64,000 bases of DNA from Aquabacterium sp. OR-4 (lineage in GTDB: Bacteria; Pseudomonadota; Gammaproteobacteria; Burkholderiales; Burkholderiaceae_C): the NCBI RefSeq assembly GCF_025290835.2, contig NZ_JAOCQD020000003.1, positions 186,001-250,000 of the forward strand, written 5' to 3'. The notes beneath the pieces are model-generated. The model was not told the DNA's origin, did not search any database, and saw only the letters and a list, made by a program, of their open reading frames with translations. Below, one piece after another: positions 61,198 to 64,000 of this stretch (within the stretch, counting starts at the first letter, position 1; each line of letters opens with the position of its first letter). Position numbers and translations under genes: made by a program.

Positions 61198-62082
61198 ATG
61201 ACTACGCCCGACCCCACACCGCCCGCCGCCGAGCTGCTGCACCTGAAGGACTGGATCGGCCGCGCCGAACAGCGCGCCGACTGGATCTCGGCCGCGCCGC
61301 TGGCCGCGCTGTCGGCCACCCTCGACCGCCACGACGCCGAGCCGCTGCCCGGCTGCACCGTGCCGCCGCTGTGGCACTGGCTGTTTTTTCTGCCGATGGC
61401 GCCGCATTCGCAGCTGGGCGACGACGGTCACCCCAGGCGCGGCGGCTTCTTGCCGCCGGTGCCGCTGCCGCGCCGCATGTGGGCCGGTGGCCGGCTCGAG
61501 TTTCATCACCCGCTGCGCGTGGGCGACGAGGTCACGCGGCAATCGCGCATCCTCAGTGTCGACATCAAGGCCGGGCGCAGCGGCACGCTGGTGTTCGTGA
61601 CCGTGCGGCACGAGCTCACCAATGCCCAGGGCCTGGCGCTGAGCGAAGAGCACGACATCGTCTACCGCGAAGCGCCCGTGCCGGGCGCGCCCACGCCGCC
61701 GCCCAAGGTGGCGCCCGGCGATGAGGCCTTCTCGCGCGCCATCACGCCCGATCCGGTGCTGCTGTTTCGCTACTCGGCGCTCACCTTCAACGGCCACCGC
61801 ATCCACTACGACCAGCCCTATGTCACCCAGGTCGAGGGCTACCCCGGCCTGATCGTGCACGGCCCGCTGATCGCCACGCTGCTGCTCGACCTGCTGCGCC
61901 GCCAGCAGCCCGAGGCGCGGGTCAGGCGCTTTGCCTTCACCGCGCTGAAGCCGCTGTTCGACATCCACCCCTTCACCGTGTGCGGCAAGCCGCAGGCCGA
62001 GGGCGCCGAGCACCGCCATGCGCTGTGGGCCCGCGATCACCAAGGCCACCTGGCCATGCGCGCCACGGCCGAACTGGCCTGA
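61198..62082 (+). CDS. FAS1-like/MaoC-type hydratase (mesaconyl-CoA hydratase-like)
   Basis: 294 residues from ATG 61198. Double hot-dog layout: the N-terminal half contains WHWLFFLPMAPHSQLGDDGH and RRMWAGGRLEFHHPLRVGDEV. The C-terminal half has FRYSALTFNGHRIHYDQPY, with the hydratase Asn/His pair, and GYPGLIVHGPLIATLLLDLL. This combination marks the mesaconyl-C4-CoA/itaconyl-CoA hydratase (HTD2-like) group. It stands before an acyl-CoA dehydrogenase and a class III CoA-transferase, suggesting breakdown of a branched dicarboxylic or short acyl-CoA. The exact substrate is not shown. Confidence 0.85.
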   Translation: MTTPDPTPPAAELLHLKDWIGRAEQRADWISAAPLAALSATLDRHDAEPLPGCTVPPLWHWLFFLPMAPHSQLGDDGHPRRGGFLPPVPLPRRMWAGGRLEFHHPLRVGDEVTRQSRILSVDIKAGRSGTLVFVTVRHELTNAQGLALSEEHDIVYREAPVPGAPTPPPKVAPGDEAFSRAITPDPVLLFRYSALTFNGHRIHYDQPYVTQVEGYPGLIVHGPLIATLLLDLLRRQQPEARVRRFAFTALKPLFDIHPFTVCGKPQAEGAEHRHALWARDHQGHLAMRATAELA

Positions 62083-62106
62083 TTCACTTTCTTCCGCACC
62101 GACCCC

Positions 62107-63270
62107 ATGTCCACCACGCCCGAGAACAGCTTTCCCGAGATCCGCGACGCCGTGCGCGCGCTGTGCGCCGAGTTTCCCGACGAATACCACCGCAAGGTCG
62201 ACGCCGAGCGCGGCTACCCCGAGGCCTTTGTCAACGCGCTCACCCAGGCCGGCTGGATGGCCGCGCTCATTCCCCAGGCGTACGGCGGCTCGGGGCTGGG
62301 CATGGCCGAGGCCTCGGTGATCATGGAAGAGATCAACCGCTCGGGCGGCAACTCGGGCGCCTGCCACGGCCAGATGTACGTGATGAACGCCGTGGTGCGC
62401 AGCGGCAGCGAAGCCCAGAAGCAGAAGTACCTGCCGCGGATCGCCGCCGGTGAGCTGCGCCTGCAGAGCATGGGCGTCACCGAGCCCAGCACCGGCAGCG
62501 ACACCACCAAGCTGAAGACCCTGGCCGTGAAGAAGAGCGACCGCTGGGTGGTCAACGGCCAGAAGGTCTGGATCTCGCGCATCCAGCACAGCGATCTGAT
62601 GATTTTGCTGGCCCGCACCACGCCGCTGGATCAGGTGAGCAAGCGCTCCGAGGGCCTGAGCTGCTTCATCGTCGACCTGAAGGCGGCCATCGGCAACGGG
62701 CTCACCGTGCGGCCCATTCCGAACATGGTCAACCACGAGACCAACGAGTTGTTCTTCGACAACCTCGAGCTGCCCGACGACGCGCTGCTGGGCCCCGAGG
62801 GCAAGGGCTTCAAGACCCTGCTCGACGGCCTGAACGCCGAGCGCACGCTGATCGCCGCCGAGTGCATCGGCGACGGCTACTGGTTCATCGACCGCGCCGC
62901 CAGGTACGCCAAGGAGCGCATGGTGTTCGGCCGGCCGATCGGCCAGAACCAGGGCGTGCAGTTTCCGATCGCCGACGCCTTCATCGAGCTGGAGGCCGCC
63001 AACCTGATGCGCTGGAAGGCCTGCGCGCAGATCGACGCGCACCAGAACGCCGGTGCGGCCGCCAACATGGCCAAGTACCTGGCGGCCAAGGCCAGCTGGG
63101 AGGCGGCCAATGCCTGCCTCCAGACCCATGGCGGCTTCGGCTTCGCCTGCGAATACGACATCGAGCGCAAGTTCCGCGAAACCCGGCTGTACCAGGTGGC
63201 GCCGATCAGCACCAACATGATCTACAGCTACGTGGCGGAACACGTGCTGGGTCTGCCGAGGTCGTTCTGA
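62107..63270 (+). CDS. Acyl-CoA dehydrogenase
   Basis: 387 residues. FAD enzyme with N-terminal helices, middle beta-barrel (LQSMGVTEPSTGSDTTKLKT; WVVNGQKVWISRIQHSDLMI) and C-terminal four-helix bundle (ARYAKERMVFGRPIGQNQGVQ; CLQTHGGFGFACEYDIERKFRE). All core FAD-contact segments are intact. The usual Glu base of medium-chain enzymes cannot be placed with confidence. It lies 24 bp behind the hydratase gene and overlaps the CoA-transferase start by one base. Confidence 0.93.
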   Translation: MSTTPENSFPEIRDAVRALCAEFPDEYHRKVDAERGYPEAFVNALTQAGWMAALIPQAYGGSGLGMAEASVIMEEINRSGGNSGACHGQMYVMNAVVRSGSEAQKQKYLPRIAAGELRLQSMGVTEPSTGSDTTKLKTLAVKKSDRWVVNGQKVWISRIQHSDLMILLARTTPLDQVSKRSEGLSCFIVDLKAAIGNGLTVRPIPNMVNHETNELFFDNLELPDDALLGPEGKGFKTLLDGLNAERTLIAAECIGDGYWFIDRAARYAKERMVFGRPIGQNQGVQFPIADAFIELEAANLMRWKACAQIDAHQNAGAAANMAKYLAAKASWEAANACLQTHGGFGFACEYDIERKFRETRLYQVAPISTNMIYSYVAEHVLGLPRSF

Positions 63271-64000
63271 TGCTCCCCCTCGAAGGCATCACCGTCGTCA
63301 CGCTGGAGCACGCCATCGCGGCGCCTTTCTGCACCCGCCAGCTGGCCGACCAGGGCGCGCGCGTGATCAAGATCGAGCGCCCCGGCGTGGGCGACTTCGC
63401 GCGCGGCTACGACGAGCGGGTGAAGGGCCTGGCCTCGCATTTCGTGTGGACCAACCGCAGCAAGGAAAGCCTCACGCTCGACCTCAAGGCGCCGGTGGCC
63501 GACGAGGTGCTGCACCGGCTGCTGGCCGGCGCCGACGTGCTGGTGCAGAACCTGGCCCCCGGCGCCGCGGCGCGCATGGGCCTGGGCTACGAGGCGCTGA
63601 GCGCGCAGTACCCGAAGCTGATCGTCTGCGACATCTCTGGCTATGGCAATGACGAAGACAAGACCGGCCCCTATCGCGACAAGAAAGCGTACGACCTGCT
63701 GATCCAGAGCGAGTCGGGCTTCTTGTCGATCACCGGCAGCGATGCCGAGATGGCCAAGGCCGGCTGCTCCATCGCCGACATCGCCGCCGGCATGTACGCC
63801 TACACCGGCATCCTCAACGCACTGATCGAGCGTGGCCGCAGCGGGCGCGGCAAGCACCTCGATGTGTCGATGCTCGAGGCCATGGGCGAGTGGATGGGCT
63901 ACCCGCTGTACTACGCCTTCGAGGGCGCGCCACCACCGCCGCGGGCCGGCGCGGCGCACGCCACCATCTACCCCTACGGCCCCTTTGCCACCGGCGACGG
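63270..64000 (+). CDS. Class III (CaiB/BaiF) CoA-transferase, N-terminal part
   Basis: 243 complete codons are visible before the window ends. Opening LPLEGITVVTLEHAIAAPFCTRQLADQGARVIKIERP is typical of the family, as are LVQNLAPGAAARMGLGYEAL and GAAHATIYPYGPF. Asp142 in AYDLLIQSESG is at the position of the catalytic Asp. The enzyme moves CoA between carboxylic acids, in line with a CoA-dependent degradation route with its two upstream neighbours. ATG 63270 overlaps the TGA of the dehydrogenase gene by one base, a sign of translational coupling. Confidence 0.92.
   Translation, partial: MLPLEGITVVTLEHAIAAPFCTRQLADQGARVIKIERPGVGDFARGYDERVKGLASHFVWTNRSKESLTLDLKAPVADEVLHRLLAGADVLVQNLAPGAAARMGLGYEALSAQYPKLIVCDISGYGNDEDKTGPYRDKKAYDLLIQSESGFLSITGSDAEMAKAGCSIADIAAGMYAYTGILNALIERGRSGRGKHLDVSMLEAMGEWMGYPLYYAFEGAPPPPRAGAAHATIYPYGPFATGD

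Noticed and set aside
1..64000. CRISPR arrays, tRNA or rRNA genes
   Set aside because: No regularly spaced repeats, cloverleaf sequences with the usual invariant bases, or rRNA-like stretches were recognised by eye.

Overview
The window is about 70 % G+C with strongly GC-biased third codon positions. It contains an IlvD of the long type, a BaeSR-controlled RND pump, LivKHMGF and Dpp-type transporters, a PEP-CTERM protein, an extracellular PHB depolymerase and a PETase-like polyester hydrolase. Together these suggest a betaproteobacterium of the order Burkholderiales, near the Rubrivivax/Leptothrix/Ideonella group; this placement is inference from gene content. No rRNA, tRNA or CRISPR array was seen.

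Layout. 1-5500: end of a HupE/UreJ-like membrane protein, ilvD, then a leftward set (nitroreductase, acyl-CoA ligase, GreA/GreB-type factor). 5600-9050: Crp/Fnr regulator, a secreted polyester hydrolase of the cutinase/PETase family, a lipase-foldase-like membrane protein 16 bp behind it, and an AraC regulator. 9100-17350: an RND efflux operon (adaptor, pump, outer membrane lipoprotein) divergent from baeS-baeR. 17350-28940: housekeeping and accessory genes (rRNA methyltransferase-like, S4 protein, HAD phosphatase, XRE/MFS pair, GNAT, DUF4124 and DUF1161 proteins, AraC regulator, Spondin_N/PEP-CTERM protein, OmpR-type two-component system, secreted lipase).

29010-36320 is a seven-gene leftward operon: a LivK-type binding protein, an extracellular PHB depolymerase, LivG, LivF, LivH, LivM and an alpha/beta hydrolase, with a near-consensus sigma-54 promoter upstream of the first gene. 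36500-50132 looks like a cell-wall salvage region. A leftward unit (sugar kinase, AmiD-like amidase, GHL10 glycosidase, MurQ, then a DUF1080 lipoprotein and an aminotransferase, closed by a terminator) is divergent from a rightward unit (peptide-binding protein, two permeases, two ATPases, PBP4/DacB). The rightward unit again has a sigma-54-type promoter.

50133-53129 is an AT-rich insertion between convergent host genes. It carries one P-loop ATPase gene, a candidate defence gene, followed by an IS1595-family element. 53130-64000 returns to host composition: class II aldolase, GNAT, a truncated hipA remnant, a small basic protein, dienoyl-CoA isomerase-like protein, a conserved protein of unknown function, an SRPBCC protein, a DUF1007/cyclase pair, a zinc alcohol dehydrogenase, and a hydratase/acyl-CoA dehydrogenase/CoA-transferase cluster cut by the window end.

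The most interesting themes are three secreted polyester or lipid hydrolases in one 30-kb stretch, two of them with dedicated partners (a foldase-like protein; an ABC importer); a sigma-54-linked murein salvage locus; and the island ATPase.
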